From the NCBI RefSeq assembly GCF_034424375.1, contig NZ_CP139965.1, forward strand, positions 5,022,001 through 5,086,000: a DNA stretch of 64,000 bases, in the 5' to 3' direction. Position 1 is the stretch's first letter. Each line of letters opens with the position of its first letter. The DNA is from Paraburkholderia kururiensis (lineage in GTDB: Bacteria > Pseudomonadota > Gammaproteobacteria > Burkholderiales > Burkholderiaceae). The position numbers and the translations under genes were made by a program. This document shows positions 43,822 to 53,370 of the stretch, piece after piece. The notes below the pieces were generated by a model. It had not been told where the DNA came from, did not search any database, and was given only the letters and a program-made list of their open reading frames with translations.

Positions 43822-45006
43822 ATGCAAGAAAGAACAATCCTTCGCGACCTTGAAGCGGTGCTCCCTTGGTGGCAGGACGTAAGGGTCTGTGCAGAAGACG
43901 CGCTGAAATCGCGACAGCCCTTGACGGGGCTGCGGGTGGCCATTATCTGCATCGATCTTTATCGGTTTGATTCAATTTCGTCATCCGCTTCGGAGCAGGC
44001 TGCGGTGCTCATAACCGCGGGTTGCGAGGTGCAGATCGTTTGCAATAACCATGCGGGCATTGACTCGCCGCTTATAAAGCCGCGCGAGGATTTCAATGCG
44101 GCGGATTACGATTGCGTGCTTTACCACTATTACGTTGGTGATCCGCTGCTCGAAACCGTATTGAACAATTCAACGCGTAAGGCGGTTTTTTATCAGGGAA
44201 TTACGACGCCGCCGGAAGTGTACGCACCGTATTCGCCTGAATTTGTGGAAACCTGTCGGCAGGGCTTAGCCCAGCTTGACCGCCTCCAACGGTTCGACAT
44301 GGTGATTTCCGGCTCCGACTACAACGTTGAGCAAATGCGGGCTGCGGGCCGGCAGGGCGAACGTAGGCCGGTCGCACGCATGTTCCCGCCTATTATTAGC
44401 GTTACTCGATTCGTGCAGACTCCGCGCAAACTAGGCCCTGTCCCGCGCAGAATATTGACAGTCAGCCGCATTTTTTCGAGCAAAAACGTTGAAGGCGTAG
44501 TCAGGTTTGCTGAGGCTTTGGTGCAGCGTACCAGGACGGCCACAAGGCTCACGATAGCAGGTGCAAAGTGTGAACCTTCTTATGTTGAACGCCTCCTTGC
44601 GGACATGACTACGGACCCTTTGCTTGAGGTCGATATTTGTTTGCGGGCTTCGGATGAACGAGTCCGAGGTTTTTATCAGCAAGCAGACATTTACGCATGC
44701 TTTAGTCATCACGAAGGGTTCTGCATCCCGCTTGTAGAGGCAATGGCTGCGGGTGTCCCCGTCGTTACCCATGCGCTAACTGCCATTCCGCAGACGATGG
44801 GTGGAAGCGGCGTAATTGTAGAGCCCTTCCAACATGAAGAGGCTGCGGAAAAGATATGGAGTGTTTGGCAGGATAGGAGCGCGCTGACTTCATTGGTGCT
44901 TGGGCAACAGGTAGTGTTTGAGCGCCAATACAAAGGATCCGGAATCGCCGGTAAGTTAATCGACGCGATCCGCGATCTCGTCGCTAGTCAGGGGGAGGCG
45001 AAGTGA
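43822..45006 (+). CDS. Glycosyltransferase family 4-like protein
   Basis: The 394-residue protein has a GT-B C-terminal domain: RRILTVSRIFSSKNVEG, the ADIYACFSHHEGFCIPLVEAMAAGVPVVTH region with the E-x7-E motif, and GGSGVIVEPF. Its N-terminal domain includes ASEQAAVLITAGCEVQIVC. The gene is more A+T-rich than neighbouring genes. It follows the cyclase by five bases and overlaps the SDR start (GTGA), so the three form a unit. Confidence 0.82.
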   Translation: MQERTILRDLEAVLPWWQDVRVCAEDALKSRQPLTGLRVAIICIDLYRFDSISSSASEQAAVLITAGCEVQIVCNNHAGIDSPLIKPREDFNAADYDCVLYHYYVGDPLLETVLNNSTRKAVFYQGITTPPEVYAPYSPEFVETCRQGLAQLDRLQRFDMVISGSDYNVEQMRAAGRQGERRPVARMFPPIISVTRFVQTPRKLGPVPRRILTVSRIFSSKNVEGVVRFAEALVQRTRTATRLTIAGAKCEPSYVERLLADMTTDPLLEVDICLRASDERVRGFYQQADIYACFSHHEGFCIPLVEAMAAGVPVVTHALTAIPQTMGGSGVIVEPFQHEEAAEKIWSVWQDRSALTSLVLGQQVVFERQYKGSGIAGKLIDAIRDLVASQGEAK

Positions 45007-45764
45007 CCCATTCAAAGAAGAAAGTGCTGGTGACAGGCGCTGCTCGCGGTATAGGGCTTAGCATTGCCAAGACACTTGCGGCGAAGCAGTACGAGCTTGT
45101 TTTGCTCACGAGTAACGGCGTATCGGCTGACGCGTTACGCCGTGAGCTGTTGGTGGAGGAAACTAAGGCCACCGTCTTCCCGCTCGACCTGAGCGACCGG
45201 GATGCGATTGCGGATTTTGCTGCTGAATGGACGGAGCCGCTTTGGGGCTTGGTTAACAACGCCGGAATTTGCAAAACCTTTGGCATTCAAGATGTGGGCG
45301 ATGATCCATTCAATGACGTACTCGCCACAAACCTTGAAGGGCCGTATCGGCTTACCAGAGGGTTATTGTCCCGAATCGAGCGCCCCGGTCGCATCGTCAA
45401 TGTCGCATCGCAGTTGGGCCGGGAAGGCCGAGCAGGATATTCGGCGTATTGTGCATCGAAGTTTGGTCTGATCGGTATGACGAAGTGCTGGGCCAAGGAG
45501 CTGGGAGCTAGTGGCATAACGGTAAATGCCGTGTGCCCCGGATGGGTGGGAACAGAGATGTCGTTCAAGGACGTCGATCGGATGGCCGCAGAGCAGGGTG
45601 TGAGCGCGGAGCGCTTCTATGCGGAAGTTTGCGATCCACTTGAGTTGAAGCGTTTCAATACTCCAGAAGAAGTCGCTAACCTCGTCGCTTTTTTACTTTC
45701 AGAAGACGCTTCAGGGATAACAGGCAGAGATTGGATGATGCAAACCGTTTGGAACCAGCAGTAG
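45003..45764 (+). CDS. SDR-family oxidoreductase
   Basis: The 253-residue classical SDR starts with a GTG overlapping the preceding stop. It has VTGAARGIGLSIAKTLAA (cofactor site), LVNNAG, NVASQLG with the catalytic Ser, YSAYCASK with Tyr-Lys, and CPGWVGTEM. Next to a cyclase and a glycosyltransferase, it would suit oxidation or reduction of a cyclic sugar intermediate, but no substrate is evident. The gene is A+T-rich like its upstream neighbour. The 264 bases after it hold no gene I recognise. Confidence 0.85.
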   Translation: MTHSKKKVLVTGAARGIGLSIAKTLAAKQYELVLLTSNGVSADALRRELLVEETKATVFPLDLSDRDAIADFAAEWTEPLWGLVNNAGICKTFGIQDVGDDPFNDVLATNLEGPYRLTRGLLSRIERPGRIVNVASQLGREGRAGYSAYCASKFGLIGMTKCWAKELGASGITVNAVCPGWVGTEMSFKDVDRMAAEQGVSAERFYAEVCDPLELKRFNTPEEVANLVAFLLSEDASGITGRDWMMQTVWNQQ

Positions 45765-46028
45765 ACCGCTGGCTGTGACGCTCTATCCACGTCGAATTTG
45801 GGATCGGCGAAGGACTGCAGGCGTAACCGTTCAGGCCACGTTGATGCGCTGGCGAGAGTGAAGATCTTCGTCGTCGCTGGCTCACGGTTGGACAACGCAA
45901 AGTGCGATATCCCAGAGGCATGGGCGTTGGCTTTGCATTTGTGATGGGGCAACGGGCGAGGTATGTTGTTGGCTTCACTGTCCGCTTTGGCTTGCGTGGC
46001 TGGTCTCTGGCAGATTAACTGAGTTCAT

Positions 46029-47774
46029 ATGAAAGTATTGTTCAACACCTACCCCATGGCGTTTCATACGCCTGGTGGTGGGGAAATTCAGCTTCAGCAG
46101 TACCACAAGCACCTCGTTGAACGTGGCGTGCAGGTCAGTCTTCTCGACCTTTGGAATCCGCGCTTCAAGGATCATGAAGTGGTTCACTACTTCTCCTGCA
46201 TGAGTGGCTCGCTGCACTTCTGTTCGTTCGTCAAGAGCATCGGGTTGCCGCTGGTGGTTTCGCCAAATCTGTGGATCACGGAAGAGTCGAAGGCGAAGTA
46301 CCCCTTCGATGAAATTCGCCTCATTTTTGTGCTGGCTGACCGCGTGGTCTGCAATTCGAACGCGGAATGCGATCTTCTCGCGAAGGTGTTCAATATTCCT
46401 CGCGAGAAGTTTTTTACTGTCTACAACGGCATCGACCAATATTTCCTGCAACCGGTGGATGGCCAGCTTTTCCGGGAGCAGTTCGGCATTACCGGCAAGT
46501 TCGTCTTGAACGTTGCGAATGTCGAGCCGCGTAAGAATCAGCTTGAACTGGCTCGTGCGCTTAAGGCACACCCTGATCTGCAACTGGTGCTGATAGGGCA
46601 TGTGCGCGACCAGGAGTACGCGCAGTCCTGTTTCAAGGAAGGCGGCGATCAACTCCGCTATATCGGACCGCTGAATCACGATTCGGACTTGTTGCGCTCC
46701 GCGTATGCGGCGTGTTCGGTGTTTGCATTGCCCAGCGTGCTCGAAACGCCTGGCCTGGCCGCACTGGAAGCCTTTGCTTGCGGAGCCCCGGTGGTCGTGA
46801 CGTCCGAAGGGTGTACGAAAGAGTATTTCGGTGCAGGCGCAGCCTATGTCGATCACGCCGACACCGCAGGCATAGCGGCCGCAATCGCGCGTTGTGCGGA
46901 TGCGCCGCGTAGTTTCCTTTCCACGATCGTCGCCAGCGCCAATTTCACATGGGCACGTGTGGTCGAGCGCCTCGCGTCGCTTTATGACGATCCCGTTGGA
47001 TTGCCGGACACGGACAGTCTGTTGAGCGGTTTTTTCGACATCGAGAGCGACGGAAACTCCCACTTCGCGTGGACAAAAGAGAAGGCCAGCTTCGAATGCC
47101 GTCCAGGCGCAATTAGCGGGATCTGGCGGACCGAGGTCGGAGGCACCGTTGAAATTCGGATCGACGGTGAACTCGCGCATCGATACGTCGAAGTCCCGGC
47201 AAACTGGGCGTCGTTCCGCATCGTTGTTCCTCGCAAAGATGGCACTCCCCTCCGGAACGTCACCATCGAGTTGACGGAGACTTCAGGTCTGCCTCGGTCG
47301 AGCCCACGTGCCGTTGCTTTGCGTGACGTGCAGTTCATGGAGGCGTCGGCTCCCGGCTTCGAGGAGATGGCGCTTCTCGATGGACTCTTGCAGGGCAGCA
47401 GCGGCTTTTATCCCATAGAAGTGGATCCTTACCGTTGCTTCGCCTGGACCGGGACCCGTGCCAGTTTCCGTTCGCGGCCGGGTCAACTGGACTTTGTCTG
47501 GCGATCGGCGCAAAGCGGTACGACCGTCGATGTACTCATCGACGGTAAGCCGATGTTGGCGCATACGCCGGTGGGCGAAGACTGGAGTCACGTGAGTCTC
47601 GTCATCGAGCCTGTCAAAGGGAGTTCGACGTCAGAGGTGACGTTTGTCGTAAGCAGGCCGCGACACGCATCTACGACTGATTTGCCGTTCGGCGTAGCGG
47701 TGGGCGAAGTTCAATTCCAACCCAGGGTCGACCAGGGCCCGATTTCCGATGCGGGAGCGTCATGCGTATCGTGA
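46029..47774 (+). CDS. Glycosyltransferase with two tandem C-terminal accessory modules
   Basis: The 581-residue protein has a GT-B glycosyltransferase (residues 1-320) with NVEPRKNQLELARALKAHP and PSVLETPGLAALEAFACGAPVVV. It is followed by two copies of a ~105-residue beta-rich module. Copy 1 (333-437) starts SGFFDIESDGNSHFAWT and copy 2 (458-565) starts SGFYPIEVDPYRCFAWT. Both contain an IDGE/IDGK turn and end in a V-x-F strand (LRDVQF, VGEVQF). The same layout ends the sulfotransferase at 53936-55138. The module may bind glycan or lipid, but no activity is visible. It overlaps the next gene by 13 bases. Confidence 0.85.
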   Translation: MKVLFNTYPMAFHTPGGGEIQLQQYHKHLVERGVQVSLLDLWNPRFKDHEVVHYFSCMSGSLHFCSFVKSIGLPLVVSPNLWITEESKAKYPFDEIRLIFVLADRVVCNSNAECDLLAKVFNIPREKFFTVYNGIDQYFLQPVDGQLFREQFGITGKFVLNVANVEPRKNQLELARALKAHPDLQLVLIGHVRDQEYAQSCFKEGGDQLRYIGPLNHDSDLLRSAYAACSVFALPSVLETPGLAALEAFACGAPVVVTSEGCTKEYFGAGAAYVDHADTAGIAAAIARCADAPRSFLSTIVASANFTWARVVERLASLYDDPVGLPDTDSLLSGFFDIESDGNSHFAWTKEKASFECRPGAISGIWRTEVGGTVEIRIDGELAHRYVEVPANWASFRIVVPRKDGTPLRNVTIELTETSGLPRSSPRAVALRDVQFMEASAPGFEEMALLDGLLQGSSGFYPIEVDPYRCFAWTGTRASFRSRPGQLDFVWRSAQSGTTVDVLIDGKPMLAHTPVGEDWSHVSLVIEPVKGSSTSEVTFVVSRPRHASTTDLPFGVAVGEVQFQPRVDQGPISDAGASCVS

Positions 47775-50326
47775 TCGATCTGCAAGCTGCGCAAAGCGAA
47801 AGCAGATTCAGAGGCATCGGAAGATATTCGCTGTCGCTTGCTTTGGCGATGGTGGCAGATGCTGAGCGCCGCGGGCATGAGGTCTACATCGTGCTCAACG
47901 GCAAGTTCCCGGAAACCATCGGGCCGCTGCGAACCGCATTCTCCGGGTTGTTGGGCCAGGAAAGGATCGTGATTTTTTCCGGTCTTCCCGAAACGGCCGG
48001 AGCGATTCCCGGAGGCGGCTGGCGCGCCCGTGCCTCGGAACTCGTGCGCGAAGAGTTTCTCGCAGCGTTGAAGCCAGATGTCGTCTACGTATCGAGCCTG
48101 TTCGAAGGTTGGGGCGATGAATCGATTGTGGCCATCAATTCTGGCTTGAGCCGACTGCCTACTGCCGTCACGTTGTATGACCTCATCCCGTATGCGATGA
48201 GTGATGCTTACCTGGTGGACCCCGGGTATCGATCGTTTTATCTAAGGAAGTTAGAGTTCCTTAAAAGGGCCGACTGTCTGCTCGCGATATCGGAACATTC
48301 GCGCGTGGAAGCCATCGACCTGCTGCAGATTCCTGCCGAACGGATTGTCAATATTTCCGCGGCAATCGGTGAGCAGTTCGCGCCGGTCCAACTTCCCGCC
48401 GACGCGGCGCAGCAGTTGCTCGCCCAGTACAACATAAGCGGTCCGTTCGTTTTATACGTACCGGGAGGATTCGACCCGCGCAAAAACTTCGATCGGTTGA
48501 TCGAAGCATTCGCGAGCCTGCCTTCCAGTGTGCGGGACGGTCTGCAGCTTGTTATAGGCAGCAAGGTGCCCCCAGGAATGGGCGAAGCACTCGACGCGAA
48601 GGCAGCCAGCCTTGGGCTTGAGCCCGATCAGCTTGTGCTGACAGGCTACCTGCCGGATGACGAGCTCACAGCCATTTATGGACTGTGCCGATTTTGCGTG
48701 TTTCCTTCGTTACACGAAGGATTTGGTCTGCCGGCTCTCGAAGCGATGGCCTGTGGTGCGCCCGTTATGGCGTCGAACTCTACAAGTTTGCCGGAGGTTG
48801 TGGGATGTGAAGAGGCGCTGTTCGATCCTCTTTCCGTTGCAGACATAGCGCGCGCGATGCTCAGAGGCCTGACGGACGAAGAGTTTCTTGAGAGACTCAA
48901 ACGCCATTGCGCCACACAGGTCAAGAAGTTCTCGTGGGAGCGTTCCGCACACCTTGCGCTGGATAGGCTCGAAGAGGCGTTTGTAGCTGCAAGCGCGCCG
49001 ATGTCGCGTATCGGTGATGGCGATGTCGCCACCGCGTACGAACGCGTCATGGCTGACATGACGCGACTGGCGGCAGAAGCGCATCTCGATGCTTCAAACC
49101 GTGATCGCATTTCGCTTAAGGAGTGTCTGGAGTTGAACAAGCAGGTTATCAACGGCGTGTGCGGTGATCGGCAATTGTTGGTCGACATCTCGGAGCTGGT
49201 TACCAAAGACGCGAAGTCTGGCATACAACGGGTCGTGCGAAGCATCCTTTTGCGACTGCTCGAGCATCCGCCTGCGGGTTACCGTGTTGAGGCGGTTTAT
49301 ACGAAAGACGGTCACGGGCTGCTCTATGCCAAAGCGTTCGTGGCGCGGTTCCTTGGCCAATCGACCGAAGGCATACAGGACGTTCCCATTACGTTTGGCA
49401 AGGACGACGTATTTGTCGGGCTGGACCTTACGGCGCACCTGTTTCCGGCGTTGAACGAGACGTTGCGATACATGTACGAAACGGGCGTCCAGATTCATTA
49501 CGTCGTGTATGACCTGACCCCGTTGATGAACACGCGGTGGCACACGCCCGGAATGACGCAGGCGTTCACTTACTGGATAGATGGATTGGCGAACTACGCG
49601 CACAGTCTGGTTTGTATTTCAGAAACCGTAGCAAACGATGTAGGCCGATGGTTCGTCGAAAAAAGAGCGGGGATGGGCAGGGTGCCGCACATTATCCATT
49701 TTCATCTGGGCGCAGATATCGGCAACAGTCAGCCGACGGTTGGTATGCCCGAGGACGCGGTGCCGGTACTCGACGCTCTCAAGACCTCTCCAAGTTTTCT
49801 GATGGTTGGTACGGTAGAGCCGAGAAAGGGTTACGCTCAGACGATCGATGCATTCGAGCTTCTTTGGTCGAAAGGCGAAGAGGTCAACCTCGTGATTGTT
49901 GGCAAGGCGGGGTGGCACGTCGAGGAACTGGTTGAGCGTTTGCGCGACCATCCGCTTCGTGGCAAGCGGCTGTTCTGGCTGGAAGGCATTAGCGACGAGT
50001 ATCTCGAACGCGTGTACGAGACCTGTTGCGCGCTGATTGCGGCTTCCGAATACGAAGGGTTCGGCCTGCCGCTCATCGAAGCGGCCCAACACAAATTGCC
50101 GATCGTCGCGCGAGACATTCCGGTATTTCGGGAAGTGGCAGGCGGTTACGCATACTGGTTTAGTGGAGCGGATGGTGCTTCGTTAGCCCAGGCTCTTTCC
50201 GGATGGCTCGACCTTTATCGTAACGGCAAGGTGCCGGATTCCTCGGACATGCCGTGGCTGACGTGGGAACAGAGCACTCATCAACTGCTGTGCCGTGTTG
50301 ACGTACTAAACGACGATAAACCGTGA
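47762..50326 (+). CDS. Two-domain family 4 glycosyltransferase (WbdA-like)
   Basis: The 854-residue protein contains two GT4-type glycosyltransferases in one chain. The first (about 1-405) opens MRIVIDLQAAQSESRFRGIGRYS and has EGFGLPALEAMACGAPV near residue 319. The second (about 470-850) has VGTVEPRKGYAQTIDAFELL and EGFGLPLIEAA near 766. Such double enzymes (WbdA, WbpX type) make alternating linkages in mannose- or rhamnose-rich O-antigens, which fits the D-rhamnose pathway here. The decayed gene at 52735 is closely related to its first half. Confidence 0.87.
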   Translation: MRIVIDLQAAQSESRFRGIGRYSLSLALAMVADAERRGHEVYIVLNGKFPETIGPLRTAFSGLLGQERIVIFSGLPETAGAIPGGGWRARASELVREEFLAALKPDVVYVSSLFEGWGDESIVAINSGLSRLPTAVTLYDLIPYAMSDAYLVDPGYRSFYLRKLEFLKRADCLLAISEHSRVEAIDLLQIPAERIVNISAAIGEQFAPVQLPADAAQQLLAQYNISGPFVLYVPGGFDPRKNFDRLIEAFASLPSSVRDGLQLVIGSKVPPGMGEALDAKAASLGLEPDQLVLTGYLPDDELTAIYGLCRFCVFPSLHEGFGLPALEAMACGAPVMASNSTSLPEVVGCEEALFDPLSVADIARAMLRGLTDEEFLERLKRHCATQVKKFSWERSAHLALDRLEEAFVAASAPMSRIGDGDVATAYERVMADMTRLAAEAHLDASNRDRISLKECLELNKQVINGVCGDRQLLVDISELVTKDAKSGIQRVVRSILLRLLEHPPAGYRVEAVYTKDGHGLLYAKAFVARFLGQSTEGIQDVPITFGKDDVFVGLDLTAHLFPALNETLRYMYETGVQIHYVVYDLTPLMNTRWHTPGMTQAFTYWIDGLANYAHSLVCISETVANDVGRWFVEKRAGMGRVPHIIHFHLGADIGNSQPTVGMPEDAVPVLDALKTSPSFLMVGTVEPRKGYAQTIDAFELLWSKGEEVNLVIVGKAGWHVEELVERLRDHPLRGKRLFWLEGISDEYLERVYETCCALIAASEYEGFGLPLIEAAQHKLPIVARDIPVFREVAGGYAYWFSGADGASLAQALSGWLDLYRNGKVPDSSDMPWLTWEQSTHQLLCRVDVLNDDKP

Positions 50327-50414
50327 TACGCACACGCCGACGGGACCGGCCCGCATAGCCGGGCTCGTTGGCAACCACATCGAACAACTAGGTCAATTTC
50401 TTCGAGTATTTCTT

Positions 50415-51446
50415 ATGAAAGCAATCATCACTGGTATTTCCGGGCAGGACGGTGCCTATCTCGCGCAACTTCTGCTGGAAAAGGGTTACACGGTCTACGG
50501 TACGTATCGCCGGACGAGTTCGGTCAATTTCTGGCGCATCGAGGAACTGGGCATCCAGAATCATCCGAGCCTGCATCTGGTGGAGTACGACCTGACCGAC
50601 CTGTCCACGAGCATCCGCCTTTTGCAGCAGACTGGCGCCACTGAGGTCTACAACCTCGCGGCCCAGAGCTTCGTTGGGGTGTCGTTCGACCAGCCGGTTA
50701 CGACGGCGGAGATCACGGGTATCGGCCCGTTGAACCTGCTGGAGGCCATTCGTATCGTCAACCCGGCGATCCGGTTCTACCAGGCATCCACGTCGGAAAT
50801 GTTCGGCAAGGTCCAGGCCATTCCGCAAGTCGAAGAAACGCCGTTCTATCCGCGCAGCCCGTACGGTGTTGCGAAGCTCTACGCACACTGGATTACGGTG
50901 AATTATCGCGAGTCGTATGGAATCTTCGGCTGCAGCGGCATTCTGTTCAATCACGAATCTCCGCTGCGTGGCCGCGAGTTCGTGACGCGCAAGATTACCG
51001 ACTCCGTGGCCAAGATCAAGCTGGGTAAGCTGGATGTACTGGAGCTGGGCAATCTCGACGCAAAGCGGGATTGGGGTTTTGCGAAGGAGTACGTGGAAGG
51101 CATGTGGCGCATGCTGCAAGCGGATAAGCCGGACACCTACGTATTGGCGACGAACCGCACGGAAACCGTGCGCGACTTCGTGACGATGGCGTTCAAGGCC
51201 GCCGATATCCGGATTGTGTGGCAAGGCGCGGGCGAACAGGAGACCGGCGCGGATGCCGCCACGGGCAAGACGGTCGTGCGGATCAATCCGAAGTTCTACC
51301 GTCCCGCAGAGGTCGAACTGCTCGTGGGGAACCCCGCCAAGGCGGAGCGTGAACTCGGATGGAAGCCGCAGACGACGCTCGAGCAACTGTGCGAAATGAT
51401 GGTGAAGGCCGACCTTCGTCGTAATGAAGTCGGCCATTCGTTCTGA
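50415..51446 (+). CDS. gmd: Gmd, GDP-mannose 4,6-dehydratase
   Basis: The 343-residue enzyme converts GDP-D-mannose to GDP-4-keto-6-deoxymannose. It has IITGISGQDGAYLAQLLL, YGTYRRTSS, ASTSEMFGKV with the catalytic Thr/Glu, PRSPYGVAKLYAHWI with Tyr-Lys, and NHESPLRGREFVTRKI. With ManC and the reductase at 27516-28454 it completes the route to GDP-D-rhamnose; the same intermediate also leads to L-fucose, but no fucose synthase was seen. Confidence 0.96.
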   Translation: MKAIITGISGQDGAYLAQLLLEKGYTVYGTYRRTSSVNFWRIEELGIQNHPSLHLVEYDLTDLSTSIRLLQQTGATEVYNLAAQSFVGVSFDQPVTTAEITGIGPLNLLEAIRIVNPAIRFYQASTSEMFGKVQAIPQVEETPFYPRSPYGVAKLYAHWITVNYRESYGIFGCSGILFNHESPLRGREFVTRKITDSVAKIKLGKLDVLELGNLDAKRDWGFAKEYVEGMWRMLQADKPDTYVLATNRTETVRDFVTMAFKAADIRIVWQGAGEQETGADAATGKTVVRINPKFYRPAEVELLVGNPAKAERELGWKPQTTLEQLCEMMVKADLRRNEVGHSF

Positions 51447-51506
51447 AGTGGCGATTGCTCTGACGGGCGGCCACGCCGCTGCTTCTTTCGCCGAGGGACT
51501 CAAGGC

Positions 51507-52661
51507 GTGAAGGTGCTCCATGTCTACCGCACCTATTTCCCTGATCCGCCCGGTGGTTTGCAGGAAGCAATCAGGCAGATCAGCCTTGCCACGCGCGAGT
51601 GCGGTGCGGACCCGAAGATCTTCACGCTATCGCCCCATCCGGAGCCGCAGGAGGTAGCGTTTCCGGAGGGGAACGTGGTCCGCTCGAAGTCCTGGGCCGC
51701 GCCGGCATCATGCGACCTTGGAGGCTTCGATTCGTTGCGTGAGTACCGTCGCCTGGCGCAGTGGGCGGATGTGCTGCATTTCCACTTTCCGTGGCCGTTC
51801 GGCGACGTTTTGCGCCTCCTGGACACAAGCGGAAAACCTGCGGTGATGACGTACCACTCGGACATCGTTCGCCAGCGCATGTTGGGCTATGTGTATGGTC
51901 CGTTGATGCGCCGGATGCTGGCTTCGATGTCTGCTGTCGTCGCGACCTCGCCTGCGTATGCGCAATCGAGTCGCGTACTGACCGAGGCGGTACGACCCGA
52001 CCGTCTGCGCGTGATTCCCCTCGGCATCCGCGATTACGCAGACAGCGAGCTGTCGAAGCGGTGCGGGCCGGACCTCCTTGCCCGATTGCCGTTAGGGACC
52101 AAGCCATATTTCCTGTCCCTTGGCGTGTTGCGTTACTACAAGGGACTCCATGTACTCGTAGAGGCTGCGTCGTCCATTCTCGCCAATCTGGTGATCGCGG
52201 GATCGGGCCCGGAAATGGAAAGGTTGAAAGAACTGGTTGAGCGGAGAGGTGCCAAGAATGTCATCTTTGCAGGCCAGGTGACGGACGAAGAGAAGATCGC
52301 GCTACTGAAGGGCTGCCGGGGGCTGGTGCTTCCTTCGCAACTGCGTTCGGAAGCGTTCGGAATGGTATTGGTCGAAGCCTCCATGTTTGGCAAGCCGATG
52401 GTCTGTTGTGAAATCGGTTCCGGCACGTCCTATGTCAATGAACATGGGGTGACTGGAATCGTCGTTCGGCCAGAAGCGCCGCAGGAGTTGGCGCAGGCGG
52501 TAAACATCCTGCTTGAGGACGAGGGGCAGGCGAGGCGTATGGGGCTGGCTGCCCGAACGCGGTACGAGAGGCTGTTTTCGGGGCCCGCGCTGGGGAAAGC
52601 GTACGTGTCGCTGTACGAGGAAGTGTTGAAGGCAACGGTGAAGATGGGCGGTGGCTGTTAA
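51507..52661 (+). CDS. Glycosyltransferase family 4
   Basis: The 384-residue GT-B protein starts with a GTG (51507). It has VYRTYFPDPPGGLQEAIRQI, MTYHSDIVRQRMLGYVYGPLM, RLRVIPLGI, SLGVLRYYKGLHVLVEA and SEAFGMVLVEASMFGKPMV (E-x7-E). The pattern is that of WbpY/WbpZ-type and related rhamnosyl- and mannosyltransferases. Whether it adds D-rhamnose cannot be told from sequence alone. Confidence 0.85.
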   Translation: MKVLHVYRTYFPDPPGGLQEAIRQISLATRECGADPKIFTLSPHPEPQEVAFPEGNVVRSKSWAAPASCDLGGFDSLREYRRLAQWADVLHFHFPWPFGDVLRLLDTSGKPAVMTYHSDIVRQRMLGYVYGPLMRRMLASMSAVVATSPAYAQSSRVLTEAVRPDRLRVIPLGIRDYADSELSKRCGPDLLARLPLGTKPYFLSLGVLRYYKGLHVLVEAASSILANLVIAGSGPEMERLKELVERRGAKNVIFAGQVTDEEKIALLKGCRGLVLPSQLRSEAFGMVLVEASMFGKPMVCCEIGSGTSYVNEHGVTGIVVRPEAPQELAQAVNILLEDEGQARRMGLAARTRYERLFSGPALGKAYVSLYEEVLKATVKMGGGC

Positions 52662-52734
52662 ACCCGTGCACTCAATCCGGGCCGAAGCCGCTTCATATAA
52701 GCGCCGATTTCCACACGTTACTGCGAAGAGACCC

Positions 52735-53370
52735 ATGCGCATCATCGTTGATCTCCAGACGGCCCAGAATGACAGCTCGTTTCGAGGCGTCGGTCGCTAC
52801 TCAAAATCCCTTTTAAGAGCCATGTGCCTCTCGCTGAGGCACATGGCCACGATGTGTGGCTGTTACTCAACGGGAACTTCAGTGAGACCATAGAGCCGCT
52901 CATGAAGGAATTTGCCGATGTCGTTCGGGCTGCCTGTGCTGGAGGCGCTGGCATGTGGTGCACCGACAATAGCGTCCAACACGAGCAGCTTGCCCGAGGT
53001 AGTCGGATTGGACGAGGCGCTGTTCGATCCCCGTTCAGCACAAGACCTTGCCAACAAGATGTTGCATGCGCTGGCGGATGTGGAATTCGCCGCGAAATTG
53101 CGGCGTAACGGGCTCGCACAAGCCAGGCGATTCTCGTGGCAGCGGTCGGCCACGCTGGCGTTGGAGGCGATCGAGCGAACCTTCCGGCCACGGGACTACT
53201 CCCCGATCAATTACAAGGACGAACACGGATTCGTCGACGCCGTATTGGCAGCACTATCTGCCCATCAACCTCGAGTGACGCCGATGCGACAAGACATTGA
53301 TCTTCTTCGAGATAGCGCCAAAAAAGCCTGGGCGGAACTACGGCGTCTGGAAGGCGGGCCAGTTCGCTGA
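52735..53370 (+). pseudogene. Decayed copy of a two-domain glycosyltransferase (frameshift and internal deletion)
   Basis: The N-terminus MRIIVDLQTAQNDSSFRGVG parallels the start of the gene at 47762, and the next ~40 residues can be followed only after a frame change near 52820. The C-terminal part (from ~52912) is in yet another frame and continues the first glycosyltransferase domain with FGLPVLEALACGAPTIASNT and SLPEVVGLDEALFDP. About 250 residues between them, including the donor-binding region, are missing. The 3' fragment stays open to 53370. It looks like a duplicate of the 47762 gene that lost its middle and its second domain. Confidence 0.8.

Noticed and set aside
45765..46028. Possible transposon remnant between the SDR and the next glycosyltransferase
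   Set aside because: I translated both strands in part and saw no transposase motif or terminal repeats.
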